64,000 bases of DNA. Origin: Rotaria macrura. Its lineage: Eukaryota; Rotifera; Eurotatoria; Philodinida; Philodinidae. A model generated the notes under the pieces. The model was not told the DNA's origin and searched no databases. It saw only the letters and a list, made by a program, of their open reading frames with translations. This document shows positions 13,501 to 26,495 of the stretch, one piece after another; position 1 is the stretch's first letter; every line of letters begins with the position of its first letter. The stretch lies in assembly GCA_900239685.1 (NCBI GenBank), contig OENT01000664.1:1-64000 (forward strand). The letters are read 5' to 3'. The translations under genes and the position numbers were made by a program.

Positions 13501-14447
13501 GTTGAACACGTTATTGACTACTATACAATAGGACTTGTGTTTGTCACGTTTGACTCAATTGTTTTACATTTTGTTCATAGAAAACTATGAAGATCACACG
13601 ACGATAAATAATCTGTTGTAATATCAATTCTGTTTTCGATTGATCTAGATGATGTCTATGGTGAAAATGAGCAAGGATCGATTTTTATGATTAACAAAAA
13701 CGAAAACATCTTTCATCAAGAACAAATGTCTGCGCAGAAATTTTAAAATCATGTGAAAAACTATAGACTAGTGAAGATGATTTCTTTTCCCCAAATTAGT
13801 AGCGAGAATTAATAGTTAAAAGTCATAGGTGCTCAACGAAATGATGCACCAAAAATATCTTGATTGTTATTTTAGTTGATTATTATTCGAAAGCATTATA
13901 CGTCAATCATCAAATAACAAAAAGAACAGATTTAAAATAAATAAAATTTTTCTTGCATTTCTAATGAAACTTTCGATGACAAATGATTTTAATTCCCCAG
14001 AGTTGTTATGGCATTCAAATCATCTAACATAGTATCATTCATCAAATTAGTACGCGTATATCCCGTTAATATATAGATTAGGAATATTTTCAAGAAACTT
14101 CTATATATCCATGACTGTTATAGTACGTAGTTGCTGTAAAGTTTCGTTCGCGCATTCTCTCCTATTATACAGTAAATACAATCATTCGATCAACACCCTT
14201 TTAACTTCCATCGTAGAATCGAAGGAAATCTTGAAGATGATTGAAAGTTTTTCACGCATCGATTATTTTTATTTTCTCATGTACCTCTATCGAACAGTTT
14301 TTCTATGATATCATTGACTCATGAATACTTGTAATTGCGTTATTATTATTCAGTTGTATTTCTCTCTATAGTTGTTCACCTTGTAAGTCGTAGCTGTATT
14401 TTTAACTTGTATTTCGTCATTGTGAATGATGAAGTGCGTTTCTCTTT

Positions 14448-14453
14448 TTTATT
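14448..14453 (-). terminator. Polyadenylation signal of the VWD-like gene
   Basis: AATAAA on the minus strand, about 87 nt past the TAG of the VWD-like gene; a normal position for a 3' end signal. Confidence 0.5.
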
Positions 14454-14539
14454 GCTGGTATTAGAATATAAATAATGACTTTGTATTGACTTGTTTATGA
14501 AAGGATAAAATATGTAAAAAAAGAAAAAGGGAAGTGTGT

Positions 14540-15588
14540 CTAGTCATCGTTGTTTGATGAACGACGAGTTTCGTGCCAACATTCACCTCCTTTTGCGATC
14601 GCCGCTGCAGTTTCACGATCAGCAACATTAAGAGCTGATTGGATATTTTCTTCTGCTCTAATAGCAAGTTGCAGATAATTGGTTTCATTGAGTTTGTTGA
14701 GACTACTATGAATTAAAAGAGCAGCAACTGTTTGAGCCAACTAAAATGGAAAATAGAAAATAAAGAGAGAAATGTCTTTTTTTTTTGAAATAATGATCTT
14801 CTCACTTTTGGATTATACGATAACATAAGATCATTTGGACACGAAATTTTTACTGCACTAACAATAGTTTCATCAACAGGACCTATAAATCTTTCTTGTG
14901 CTGCAGCGATATAAAAATTACAAATTGTTGTAACAATCACCGGTGGAGGTAAAATGATGGTCTCTATTGAACAGTTAAATTTAACACAAACACCCGATGA
15001 TTGTGTGATTAAATTGAATGTTTCTCGTATAAAGAAATCATAACGTGTACTTAATCCCCACGTCTAGAATGAACTTTTGAAAAATGCATCGGATTAAAAT
15101 GAGAACAAAACGTACATATGATGAAATTTGAATATTAAGAAAATCAGCGCCCGGATACCAATGATTCCATGATGTTCCGTCTGCACTTGCTATTGAAAAA
15201 ATATTTGAAATGAATGGACATAGGGATAAACCACTACTACCAATTAATACACAATTAATGCCTTGGTAAGCATTATAAAAAATAACGACATACTAAAAAA
15301 ATTAAAGAAATAAAATAATACACTAAATTTGTTTTGTTGACTTACATCAAGAATAACATATGGGCTTGGACCAACTTTAACGATAACTAATACCCAATCA
15401 TTTCGAAGAAGTACTTGCCATCCCATTTGTGGACAAAAATACATATTTGTCACTTGACCAGGTGATGTAGGAAATGGAATAAGATGTGGATCACCAGTAT
15501 ATGAACATGTTCCAAATGAGTAAAGTGCCGGTTCTGGAAAAGTCGCAATTCCAAGAAACATGGACGCCAACAACAACGACTGATTCAT
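14540..15588 (-). CDS. Secreted protein with von Willebrand type D-like N-terminus, four exons, 292 aa
   Basis: Exons on the minus strand are 15588-15346, 15292-15116, 15063-14806 and 14740-14540. All junctions are GT/AG in phase 0, with introns of 52-65 bp, and the joined frame is open to TAG. The first ~17 residues form a hydrophobic signal peptide (MNQSLLLASMFLG...), so the protein is probably secreted. Just after it, CSYTGDPHLIPF resembles the C.(S/T)GDPHY..F start of VWD domains, followed by alternating hydrophobic strands and Cys pairs. The central part (GTSWNHWYPGADF, then a Cys-rich stretch) and the C-terminal helix-rich part match nothing I know. VWD domains occur in extracellular, often multimerising proteins; the role here is unknown. 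The fold call is moderate, the gene model strong. Confidence 0.75.
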
Positions 15589-17407
15589 AATTCGAAAATC
15601 TTTTTATTTTTTATATTGAGTTTTAGTATTCTTTCGAGCCTTTATAGTTATCATTCTGTGACGTACACATATTTATCGACGCCATCATTGATTCAGGCTA
15701 TGCATGACTTGAAGTTGCAGACGTGATTTATCTTTTCTTCGTAGTTATAAAAAGAATTATATTTAGATAGCTAAATGTAAGACAAAAAAACTTATTTGAA
15801 ACGATACACATTTATCTTGATAATAACTATGGATGAGAGGAAACTTTTCCGAGATAGTTAATGATTGACTATAGGCATGAATTCTTCATATACTTCATTA
15901 TAATGAACGAGAGATAATTTATCGTGAAGGAACCAATACAGAATTTCATGTTATTTTTCGATTTAGTAATTATATATAAAACTAATACGTAATTATTTCA
16001 TGACTAATGTTCGATAAAAATAACTTTTTGAATGAGAATACAATGCGTAGGATATCTGAAAATCTTCACGATCAAACCACAGACAACGAACAACAAAGAA
16101 TAGAAGTAGTTGTACAATTGTTTTTCAATAGTATGTATTAAAATTGTGTCTTCTAAATATCAATTGTAGAAAATAGAACAAGATATCAAACAATTCTTTT
16201 GGATCTTGAATTTGAATATTGAGATTTCAGAATAGTAAACACAGGTTACCTTCTATTATGAAATTCAAAATTATCACACTGTATCTGATTTAACGGATGA
16301 CGCATAAAGAATTAAACTGTTGGTATTCAGAAAATTTTCTCAACTTTCTTTAGCTTGATCAGGCCGACGTTTTTACTAAAATATTTCCCGTTCGATTCTC
16401 TACAAAAACTTTTATTGAACGTTGTATCGAGAATTCAAAGGTACAGCATGTCATGAAAAGTACCGAAATTGACGAAAAAAAGAAGTGAATTTTCTTAAAT
16501 ATTCCTATGCCTTATGGCAATTTTTTTATAAGCATCAGAGCATGGTCTTAGCATGATTTTCAAATGCACTACATTTCGTCGTGTTGTTTGCAAATCATTT
16601 CAATTCTCACTGTAAGCTTTTTAATTATAGGTGAAAAATAGAAATTTTCATGATATAAACGATGAATATGTAAGTTCTTCTCGAAAAATCTGTTTCTCAA
16701 CTTTCCACATTTTGGTACATCTCATGGAACGTTGCACATTCGAATTCAAAAATGAAACGCTCAACATAGACTTTGGTAGAGAACTGAATGGAGAATCTTC
16801 TGGTGAATACTTCAATCAGGTCAAGTTTAAGATGAGAAATTTTTCCAAATACTAATCGTGTAATATTTTATGCATCAGTCATCCTTTTTTCATTGATCAA
16901 CACCATACTAATCTATGAAATTTTTCATCCTCATAATTGAAAAATTCACAATTTCGCCAATTATCTGGAATCTCATCAGCTAAAACAATCAAGATAATAA
17001 GTTCAACAATTTCTTTTAAGCAATCGAAGCAAAGCAAGACTCTATTGAATTCAAAAGTCAAAACATTTCCAACCATTTTTAACGAGTCTCGAATATTTAA
17101 TTTTTGTTTTCTTATGTACAACGAAAATGACTAATGATCATTGTTTCTTACGTGATGAAAAATATTCAAAAACTTTCATTCAGCCAATAATGGACTGCAA
17201 GCTATTCAATTCGTCAATAAATCATACTAAATAGGTATAAATGTATAATAGAAAATATTTATTATGGTTTTTCTTTCTTTCAAATCTTATTATTTCATTT
17301 TGTTTATTAATTTTCTAATAGCTCTCTGATGGAAAAGAGTATAACATAGAAAACAAAAACAATATCGCCATTGTTCTATTGATGTTAATATGAACGAATC
17401 TTGACGA
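15589..17407. other. Intergenic, nothing recognised
   Basis: AT-rich spacer between the VWD-like gene and RPS28. Short open frames near 16631-17134 on both strands overlap each other, have no splice context and resemble nothing. No repeats of note seen. Confidence 0.6.
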
Positions 17408-17684
17408 TTATCGAAGGCGACGTGCTTCACGTTCAGATTCTAGGAGAACGAGGACATCGTCAACACGTCTAAAATTCAAATATATTTTAAAGATAAATAT
17501 CATTCTTAGATATCTCGAAGAAAAAAACTTACACTGGGCCTTTGACGTTACGAATAATCGATCGTTTTGATGTTGATGTGTCGATAATTTCAACACGCAC
17601 TTGTGTACATTGGCCTTGACTGCCAGTACGACCAAGAATTTTAACAACACGTGCCATAACACCGCCAGTTGGGTTTTTATCCAT
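17408..17684 (-). CDS. RPS28: Small ribosomal subunit protein eS28, 70 aa
   Basis: A structural protein of the 40S ribosomal subunit. Two exons, 17684-17533 and 17468-17408, are joined through a 64-bp GT/AG intron that splits a Val codon after its second base. The protein carries the nearly invariant block [15 protein letters not shown], then [11 protein letters not shown], and the C-terminal [12 protein letters not shown], all hallmarks of the family. Length is one residue more than the human protein, and the N-terminus ([13 protein letters not shown]) differs as is usual. A strong splice-acceptor-like TTTTCTAG lies 19 nt upstream of the ATG, suggesting a 5'UTR intron or spliced-leader addition. 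The frame read directly through the intron is a shadow and not the product. Confidence 0.97.
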
Positions 17685-17703
17685 GATGGTAGTCGAGTGA
17701 AAT

Positions 17704-17705
17704 CT
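17704..17705 (-). promoter_or_regulatory. 3' splice acceptor upstream of the RPS28 start codon
   Basis: A pyrimidine-rich run ending in TTTTCTAG on the minus strand, 19 nt before the ATG. It fits spliced-leader trans-splicing, which is reported in bdelloids, or a cis 5'UTR intron. Confidence 0.5.
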
Positions 17706-18883
17706 AGAAAATAAGAAAACTAGCAGTGACGATATTCAACTGTTTAGATAGTAAGTTGTATCGAAAAAAGAACAAGCAGAACGAATTTATGTGTCGCCAT
17801 CTTGTATAATGTGTACTTTGTCCCTCTATCGTTTTTATAAATACGTAAGAAGAAAATTTCTGAAATAATTTCCAGAAGATTTTTTTGAATTTTTCTTAGA
17901 ATACTTTATGAAAATTTAGTAGTAAAATAATTTAGCAAATAAAATTCCTCTATTGTTCTGTATAATATTTTGTGGATTGATTTGACATGAAAAAATCATT
18001 AAGATCGTCAAGTTCACCACTTATCTTGCGTTATCATCTCTCACAATGTATCGTTCAAACAACAGCTTTGACAGAAAAATCGTTCAGATAATTTTTAGTC
18101 GAAATTTCTAAGTTTAAAAATGCGTTTATCACACTTCATTTATATTTCTTAGCAACAGTCCAATCGTTCATGTTCATATTGGTAGACCAATTGAATAAAA
18201 TTTGTTACACAATCGACTAGTAACACAAACAAATGCAACTCTGTTAGTAGGAAAACGAAAGGATTCTTGAAATGGTCGACTTACTCATCGTTTTGAATGC
18301 GGAATGAATTCGCTTAAACATTCATTTATTTCTTTAAGCCTTTTAGATAGAACTACAAATATTTTTGAAAAATTTACAGCATTTTTATATCTTCTTCGCT
18401 TTAAGTTTTATATTTTTATGCGGTCTCTCATGGCAGTATTATGACTATTGTCTGTTCGAAACGTGTAGATGTATGCTGAAAAACTATCGCTTCGAAAGCA
18501 TGTGAGAGAAAATGTATTTCTCTATAATATGGGTCTTTACAAGTTTTACTAGAGTAGTTTCGAAATGCATATTTTGTTTTTGAATCGATGTTTTGAAAAT
18601 ATTTCTTTCAATGAACAGGTTTTCTTCTCAAATAGATTCTATGATAACTTCGAAGTTGATTTTCGCATCTAGGATTGAAACTTATTCAAATGAGAAGTTG
18701 TTACACTCTTTATAATGCACAGCGAAAAACAACAGGGTTTTGATTCCATAACAATCAGAGCCCAACATCGTTCTGAAACATATGATTCAGATTTATTTTC
18801 ATAAATTCGAAGATGAACAATTATTTTTGAAAGATTACTTTACGATAATTGATCATGATTTTACTTATTTTTGAATTCATTTT

Positions 18884-18885
18884 AG
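18884..18885 (+). promoter_or_regulatory. 3' splice acceptor upstream of the NUDC start codon
   Basis: A T-rich run ending in TTTTAG, 12 nt before the ATG; candidate trans-splice site or 5'UTR intron end. Confidence 0.45.
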
Positions 18886-18897
18886 ATTTTCGCAAAC

Positions 18898-21442
18898 ATG
18901 TCTGACGAAGAAAAATACGATGCTCTATTGATGAACATTGCTTCACAACATACAGGAGGCATTCACGAAGTATTTAAATTCAATTGATTACAAATTTATA
19001 TATATATATATAATTGTTTCTTTGATAGTTACTCGATACACTATTCGGTTTTTTTGCTCGTAAAACTGATTTATATACAAGTCCAAATGTTGGCGATAAA
19101 CCTGAAGACTTAATTTTAAAAGCATTTCGTAAATGGGAAAACGTTGCCGTTGAAAAACATAAAAAGGATAAAGCCGAACGAGATGAAGTATATGAATGAT
19201 ATCTTCGTCTTTATATTCATAAAAATGTTCTTTTTTTTTCGTTTTGAAAGGCTGATCGTATTCGTCGTGAAAAACTACGTCGTAAACGTGAAGAAGAAGA
19301 AGGAGCTAGTAAAAATGATTCATCTCGTATTGTTGAAGTAACCGATGAAGAAGCAGAAAAAATTACACGAGAAAATGCTCAAACTAAAGTATGAAGACAA
19401 ACGACTTTCATCGATCGAGATAATTTCAAATAAATGAATTCGAAACAATATGATCGCATAGACAGATCTTTCCTGTTTAGATTCGATTTAGTTAGAGGAA
19501 AAACATGACATGTTCTATTTCAAAATGATCCACTGAATAGTTATGAATGGAAATTTAATATAAAGTTTATATTGAGTTAAGCCCTGTTTCCTTATCACAT
19601 TGAGAATGTTTGTTGTGTTAATTTTGAACTTTGAAATTTGCGGTGATAAGGATCATAGTATCTTGTGGCAAATGAATCATTTTCAATGTTTGCTAATCAT
19701 AAATAAAAGTGATTTGTCGAAGCCTATTCATTTGATTAACATCCTCGCTGTACGATTAGTATAAAACTTGGATAAAATAAACAGTAAATAGACGAATTAG
19801 GCATGATGATTTATGAACTGTAACTGTCGTTGTACTTACGTAAGTGTTTATGGAAAACACACGAATTTCGTTTCAAGTTGATGGGTCGTGTCATCTTCTC
19901 AACTCTTGATTGATCCCATCAAAATAGAAACATAAATTCCCTCTGTCAATAGACGTTCAAATTTTAAATATTCAGTAGTATAAAAGTACTTGAACATAAA
20001 AGATATCGGTTGATTCAAATATTAACATAATTGACTATCGTAAAAATTAGTGTCGGAATGAAAATTTTTCGAAGAATAGTGAGTTATATCGTTTTCATAT
20101 TAATTTTTCTTCTCAACAATGTACTGATAAGAGAGATTAGAATAACTATGAAATAGGTTGCTTCTGGATTGAGCAATCCATACATAGAAGAACTATTCGG
20201 TCAATGTTATTTCATGCTTTTATTTGAAACATCGAAATCTTGGATACGATGGTTGAAAATTGAAAACAATGAGAATATCTATCTGAAGAGAAATATATTT
20301 CAATGTTAATGACACAACATTGGATAGAAATTGATCATATTTTTAGGCACAAAAGACGACTGAAGTAGATGAAACTCCAATTGTTCAGGTCAATGAACCA
20401 ACCAATAAAGTCGAATCATCAGGTGATAACGAAGAAACCAAAGATGAAAAGGTAAACATCATCAAACGAACGGCATGCTTAAAAACGTACATATTCTTAC
20501 CGAATAGAAAGAAGACGAAGATGAAAGTGAAGAAGATAAAGGAAAAGAAAAGCCAAATGCTGGTAATGGATGGTCAGGACCAAATTATTCATGGACACAA
20601 ACACTCGAAGAAATCGATGTCAGTATTATCTATTTCAAACTATTGTATCGATCTATAAAAAAAAAAAAACGATTTATATTTCTATGTAACTAGTTACGTG
20701 TTCCTACAAACCTCAATATTCGCTTGAAATCAAAAGATATCATCGTCAAATTTGAACGCAGGGTACGTTCGTTTTTAAAATGTTCGCATGAAACATGTAT
20801 GTTGTTGTGTATAGCATTTATTTGTCGGTCTTCGTGGTCATCCACCAATTATCGATGGTGAAACATTTGCTGAATTGAAAAAAGAAGAATCAATGTGGAC
20901 AATCGATGATGGCAAAGCTATTCATATTGTCATTGAAAAAGTATGTTCATACTCAATTTTCTATTGTATTATCGATTCAAAATCTAGGTTAACAAAATGG
21001 AATGGTGGAGTCGTATAGTAAAATCCGATCCAGAAATTAATACACGCAAAGTCCAACCGGAAAATTCTAAAGTAAATAGAATTCTATTGATGTTTATTTG
21101 TTTTTTTTTCTTACATGAAATTTTCATCGAATATAGTTGTCGGATTTGGATGGTGAAACTCGAAGTATGGTTGAAAAAATGATGTATGATCAACATCGAC
21201 GTGAAGCTGGTTTACCAACTTCTGATGAACAAAAGAAACAAGATATGCTTAAAAAGTAATTTATTATTATTTATTTGTTTTGTTTTTCATATGCAATGCA
21301 AACGAATTAAATGCGTATCGATTTTATTTATTAGATTTATGGATGCTCATCCAGAGATGGATTTTAGTAAATGCAAGTAAGTTTATTAATCGATACATGT
21401 CAACATCATATAACTATTGAATTTACTACTAGATTCAATTGA
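18898..21442 (+). CDS. NUDC: NudC nuclear migration protein / HSP90 co-chaperone, 11 exons, 344 aa
   Basis: NudC stabilises dynein-pathway proteins together with HSP90 and acts in the cytoplasm in nuclear migration and mitosis. Exons are 18898-18969, 19029-19187, 19251-19388, 20347-20451, 20508-20618, 20694-20762, 20815-20940, 20988-21071, 21137-21255, 21335-21376 and 21433-21442; all are GT/AG and the phases fit. The N-terminal domain has [14 protein letters not shown] (residues 25-38). A charged Glu/Lys coiled-coil linker follows. The CS (p23-like) domain starts near residue 180 with WTQTLEEID and continues through HLFVGLRG and MEWWSR. The C-terminus ends [16 protein letters not shown], close to the animal consensus. 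Length is near the human 331 aa. Intron 3 (958 bp) is the only long one. An acceptor-like TTTTAG lies 12 nt before the ATG. Confidence 0.96.
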
Positions 21443-24066
21443 ACAATTTTGATTTGTTTTTATCACAAAAGCCAAGAATGATTTGATAAACTGTGATTAG
21501 TTGCATTCTGTATTGGTATCGTTTTCTTCGTTTTAAATAAAAACATTCACCAAAATATCAACGCATATTCTTCAAACATCAAAGTCGTACTATCTGATGC
21601 GAATGATGAACATTTCTAGATGAGATGTATTCTGGGAAAAAGTTCTTTAGTTTTTGCTAAATGTCATCCAATCAGACGTCAACTTTAGAATGTTTTCATT
21701 ATGGAAAAAGTCTATTCAATAGTTGGGATGTATAATGTACTATGAAAAGAATTCTAATCAGTAACGTTTTACAAATTATGACTGGAAAGCACATTACAAT
21801 TATAAAAGAATAGATTACACACTTACTTGAGTAAATATATCATCTAGTTTCAAATCTACGCTGAGAAAAGTAAATGATGATTGAGAATAGAAGACTTTAC
21901 AATTGTCGAACTTTAAGAGAACAAGAATTGGGTGAAAGATTGGATACATTCGGCAAACTAAAAGCTATCTGTAAGATACGTTACCAGTCACCGTATTTAA
22001 TCATTCTAAACCTATAGGGTCCTGTCGTAACCAAGAAACAAAATTTACCTATCACTATAAAATACACTACACAATGAATATCGCATCACATTTGAATATA
22101 ATAACGTTATCGGCGTCTGATGATGTCGATGATATTTGAATGTTGTTTCAATGGATCGGATGGATTTAGATCACTATACAATTGTGGTGTCAGTTAGTCA
22201 AATGAAAAGAAAATGCAAAGCAACTCATGATCTTATTCGATTTCAGCAATACTTGTTCACTAGATTTAATCAGTGACACTCTAATTTGTTAGCAACTCTT
22301 TCATGTCGATTGTTATTTACATATTGAATAGTTTTTTTCTATTTGAATATTAATTTTTGAAAAATATCGAATGTTGCGATTATATTTAGAGAAAATAATA
22401 TTTCACAGCCGAAAATATGTTCAATAAAATTGAAGGTACTAATTATTTGATACAGTTCCAAGTTCATTTTCGAATATAATTCTTAGAAATTAAAAAAAAA
22501 TGTTCACCGTATTAGTTATCATGAATGTCTCCAGTCTTCTATGTCCAATATGTATGATTTTATTTTTTAATTACAAAAAAAAATCTTAAAATCTATATGA
22601 ACAAGTAGTTAACAATATGTTGTACTCATTGTGATTATGGCCGTAAAAAGTCGACGAGTAGTTGCAATAGACAAGAACAATTATGTAAAATTGAACTTGA
22701 GCAAATAGTCTCAAGAAAAAAATGAATAATAGAAATTATCCCGGACAACTTTCGCACTAGAGAAATTTAAGCATTTGTATGGCAGACTGTAATGACGCTG
22801 AAATCGGCATATGGAAAAGTCCACGCAATCATTATTGACACGATCATTGATATTTTTTGAAACAAACTAAAGTAGATGGATTAAAGTCATTGACGATTGA
22901 ATTTGATTCTTACTAAGGTTCTTAGAATGAAAATGAGCTCGAATAAATCTACTTATCAATTCAGTTAGGGTTTAGTTGATATAACCCGTATCAAAACTGT
23001 TAAAGAGAAGCATCCATCAGTGGAAGCTCTAAAATAGATTTATATGATATTGACTCATCGATTTCTTCGTTATAAATGTGCAGCTACAGATTAATCAAGA
23101 CGTTCAAAGGTTAGGCCCTGTGATCATACTCTTAACACATCGAAATGAATGATATACATTCTATTCTCTTTGAATAGACAAAGAAAAAAGAACAACCGAC
23201 CTGCCGAATTCTAATCTCGCACGTACTTCTTACAATGTGAACCAATTGCAAAAAAACTTTTAATTTAGTGTACCATTGTACATCGATTTATTCTACTAGC
23301 ATATATTTCATATCAGAATAAATTCGTCGCCTTTACTGAATAGTTTATAGTACTACCATGATAAAAGCAGATTTAATATAGATGAATTTACTAAGTCTCT
23401 GCATATGTATACACCATTCGCCATAGAGTTCTTGTATTTAAACATAACAGATGCTTTTAGATTCTTTTTATAATAAACTTAACTAGCCAGTATCGACAAG
23501 TGCAATAGTTATATGTTAGACGAAGTCATTCATATTTGCAAGTAGAACGAAGACAACAAACACGAGTATGAACAAGTCGAACTTTTACATGAAAAATTTT
23601 GCTTTCTTACAGTCGTTAAATGTATATCATTGTTTAAAGGATCTTCCTTGCGTATTCATGTTGTGGTGCTAAGAGTTGTTCGTTATTTGTTTACTTAATC
23701 AAATTTGATGAGTACAACGAACAAGTAACGCATAAAAATTTATTTAGTTCAAAAGAAAGCAGATCGATAACTACGATAAGTTAAACAAAGAGAGTTGCAA
23801 TAATAATTATAAACACGCAAAAATGAAATTCATATCGAAAACAGATTGAAGAACAATGATTACCATGCAATGGTTCATTTATCATTATAATCGAACATGA
23901 ACGATCGTATTTTTTCGAAATCTTTCTATTTTTCGTTTTATTTTGAACTTCCTATGATATCTCATAACTTACTTACATTAGTTTGATTGAGTTATTTTTG
24001 AAAATTCATAGGCAAAATTTATGTTTCAGATTATATTTTGCAAACCGGTAAACCCATTATAAAAAA
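21443..24066. other. Intergenic, nothing recognised
   Basis: About 2.6 kb of AT-rich sequence holding the NUDC 3'UTR and the upstream region of the SnoaL-like gene. No coding frame or repeat that I can support. Confidence 0.55.
21536..21541 (+). terminator. Polyadenylation signal of NUDC
   Basis: AATAAA 94 nt after the NUDC stop codon. Confidence 0.5.
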
Positions 24067-24504
24067 ATGACATCGGAAAACAAGCAAGAAACTGAAATTC
24101 GACAATTGATTAATGATTGTATAAATGCTCTGTGCATGAAAGATATTGATCGAATGATGGCTAATTATGCTGATAATGTTATTGTATTTGATGTCAAACC
24201 TCCGTTTCAGACCAAAGGCGCAAAAGAATGGCGACAAGCATGGGAAACGTGTTTGCCATGTTTTCCGGACAATTTTCACATCGAAACTCAAGATATGATT
24301 ATTCATGTTAGCGGTGATTTAGCTTTCGCTCATTGGCTTTGGCGCTTCAATGGCATGCCCGAGAATCATCCAGTAATCCAAACTTGGATGCGTGCAAGTG
24401 TTGGCTATCGGAGACAAGCCGGCCGATGGTTGATTGTACATGAACATGCATCATTGCCATTCAACCCAGAAACATCACAAGTCATATTTGCTTCCGATTT
24501 GTAG
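24067..24504 (+). CDS. SnoaL/NTF2-like domain protein, single exon, 145 aa
   Basis: One uninterrupted frame encodes a small alpha+beta-cone protein of the NTF2-like superfamily (SnoaL, DUF4440, ketosteroid-isomerase-like). N-terminal helices span EIRQLINDCINALCMKDIDR, followed by the typical MMANYADNVIVFD strand entry, the HVSGDLAFAHWLWRF central strands, and the closing RQAGRWLIVHEHASLPF strand, which is very like bacterial SgcJ/YybH-type proteins. Members bind small hydrophobic ligands or act as isomerases or hydrolases; no catalytic role can be assigned here. There is no signal peptide. The gene lacks introns, unlike most spliced neighbours, and has clearly higher GC than its flanks, both compatible with horizontal acquisition from bacteria. 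The start is the first in-frame ATG, preceded by an A-run. Confidence 0.88.
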   Translation: MTSENKQETEIRQLINDCINALCMKDIDRMMANYADNVIVFDVKPPFQTKGAKEWRQAWETCLPCFPDNFHIETQDMIIHVSGDLAFAHWLWRFNGMPENHPVIQTWMRASVGYRRQAGRWLIVHEHASLPFNPETSQVIFASDL

Positions 24505-25223
24505 ACGAATTGAATACGACGCTTATTATTCAAGTTTCAATATTGAAAACTAACATTGTTGAAGACTTAAACAGTCATTTATTTTTGTGCAATCGTTAAC
24601 ACTTAGTAAAAAAAGATAAGAAGCCGAACATTTTTTACGATTCTTTTCGTCTATTTAAACATTTGATGCAATATAATTCATTAGGAACTTTATTCTGACT
24701 TAGCATGATGTTCGCGGTAAGTTGTCTCGTTGGGCGACAAAGTGATTCTCTATTGAATTCTATAAAAAAAGAAGCATAATTTGTTTAATCGAAAACTTAA
24801 ACTTAATTTTCATGAGGGCAGATTTCTAAAGCAAATAATAATGTCAGCGACATGCTCTGATTTAATGAATGAATCAAATCGTTTCTTTACTCTTGTATTA
24901 CATAAATGAAATCAAGTTATAATTATTATTTTTTCATCTTTTTGTTCCAAAGCGTATGTCTCTTTTTCTCAAATAAGATTGAATGCGTATATAAAAATTA
25001 AATAATGGTTAGGTCAACCACAAAAGAATTGTCGGCAAATGTGACGCAAGTCATGGAAAGGTCTATATCATGATTGATCGGAATCCATTGATGTGAACTG
25101 TAGAGAAAGTATGAATATTGCATGATATTCGAGCTTGGAATGTTTCTTCACCGTTACTTATATTTAATTTTAGACTTGATCATACTCTTTTTTTGAATCA
25201 ATCATTGTATTGAAGTAAGGTAG

Positions 25224-25337
25224 CGGGCCCTTGGCAGCATTACTACATACTATGGCTCGCAGCGAGTAACTCAACAAGTCCGAAAGATTTTTCCTACTAC
25301 CGAACTGGAGCAACATTTTTGGCATTTCGTTCGGTAA
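25224..25337 (+). other. Coding-like fragment, unidentified
   Basis: A 37-codon frame without a start codon, in a GC-richer patch. Its translation has a natural-looking mix (for example QRVTQQVRKIFPTTELEQHF) ending at TAA. The opposite strand also carries an 85-residue frame over the same patch (25170-25427), so only one, if any, is real. It may be a gene or transposon relic. Confidence 0.2.
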
Positions 25338-26495
25338 AACATAGTGATTGTGACTCGGATCAACGTACGAATTGTAGCGATGTGAAATCATTGTAAAACT
25401 CGAAATACCCGAATACAAAGGCACCAAATCAATGCACTGATAATGCGAATTTTTCGTCGAGGTTTCTGCCTTCTGTTTTCAACTTTGAACTGGCAATAAT
25501 CAGGAATCATGTTGATAAAGTAAAGTTAATTTAAGTTTTATTCACTTCTCAATTCAAATCAGATTAGCTATACTGTTCATTCCTATGCATCAACAATACA
25601 AATTATATGAGCATCATCATCGGCCGTGAATGATGTCGGTTTTTCAAAACTAAGTCATTCTACTAAAAAATTGAAAATCCATCGGATTCTTTGAAATACG
25701 TCAGTGAATATTTTATACAAGACAATACTTAATTGTAAACAGAATTGATATATTATGCCCAAGATGATCAATCGTATTTATTATGTAACTTGACGGTAGT
25801 CGTATGCTACGTTTTTTGCATTAAAAATTTTTCAGCCTTATTTACATTGTCATCCGTCGAAGAATAAGTATATTTTTAACATGTTTATGAAGAATGATTG
25901 ATTCGAAATGGTACTTGATGATGATAAAATACTTCTTGTAAAGGACGTGTCACATTCGAAAATTTCATTGCAGACTTGACTGATTCCTACCATTAACAAA
26001 TTGATGCAGCTCGAAATCTTCTATTGTCCGTCGATTGAAATGCAGGTGTATTTGGTTACTATGGCAATAGTAAACATATTCACTTGCTAGATTAGTTACT
26101 TTCTTATTATGACATTGCATTTTAATATGTTTCCAACTTGCAAACATTTAGACTACGCTCAAGGTTGATGAATTGCACAATTCGCTTTTAGTACAAGAGA
26201 AGATTCGATAAAAGACAAAATAATTGTCGAAATAATTTATTTCTTTTCACTATTTCAAAAGCCATTATCATTCTTTAACGATGAATTTTAGTAGTAATCC
26301 ATTAGTTTTATTGATTTGTTAATACCAATAAATTGATGAATTGAGATAAGAACTATGACATATTGCACTGAGCATCGATTTAAGATTTATTCAAGTGACA
26401 AGACAATAAATAATCGACGGATCTGATAAAATGCACCGATAAAAAGAGTAGACTTACTTGCTCTTGCATTAAGACACCTATTCTCATATTTTAAT

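Larger units (their letters stand above)
2811..14539. other. Long gene-poor AT-rich stretch
   Basis: About 11.7 kb with no gene I can support on either strand. Open frames are short, lack splice partners and look like chance. Two have somewhat coding-like composition: a 35-codon frame at 10398-10505 (+) and the downstream two thirds of a frame at 11130-11339 (+). Both may be exon relics, but neither resembles a family I know. A 12395-12412 near-palindrome is shared with a repeat at 44.5 kb. The rest shows only poly-A/T runs and dispersed low-complexity sequence. Confidence 0.6.
17685..18897. other. Head-to-head intergenic region, RPS28 and NUDC
   Basis: About 1.2 kb separates the divergent start codons, so promoters for both genes should lie here. 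I recognise no specific promoter motif in the AT-rich sequence and no further gene. Confidence 0.5.

Noticed and set aside
17408..17662. 84-codon frame on the minus strand over RPS28
   Set aside because: It is a shifted frame that reads through the RPS28 intron; the spliced frame gives eS28.
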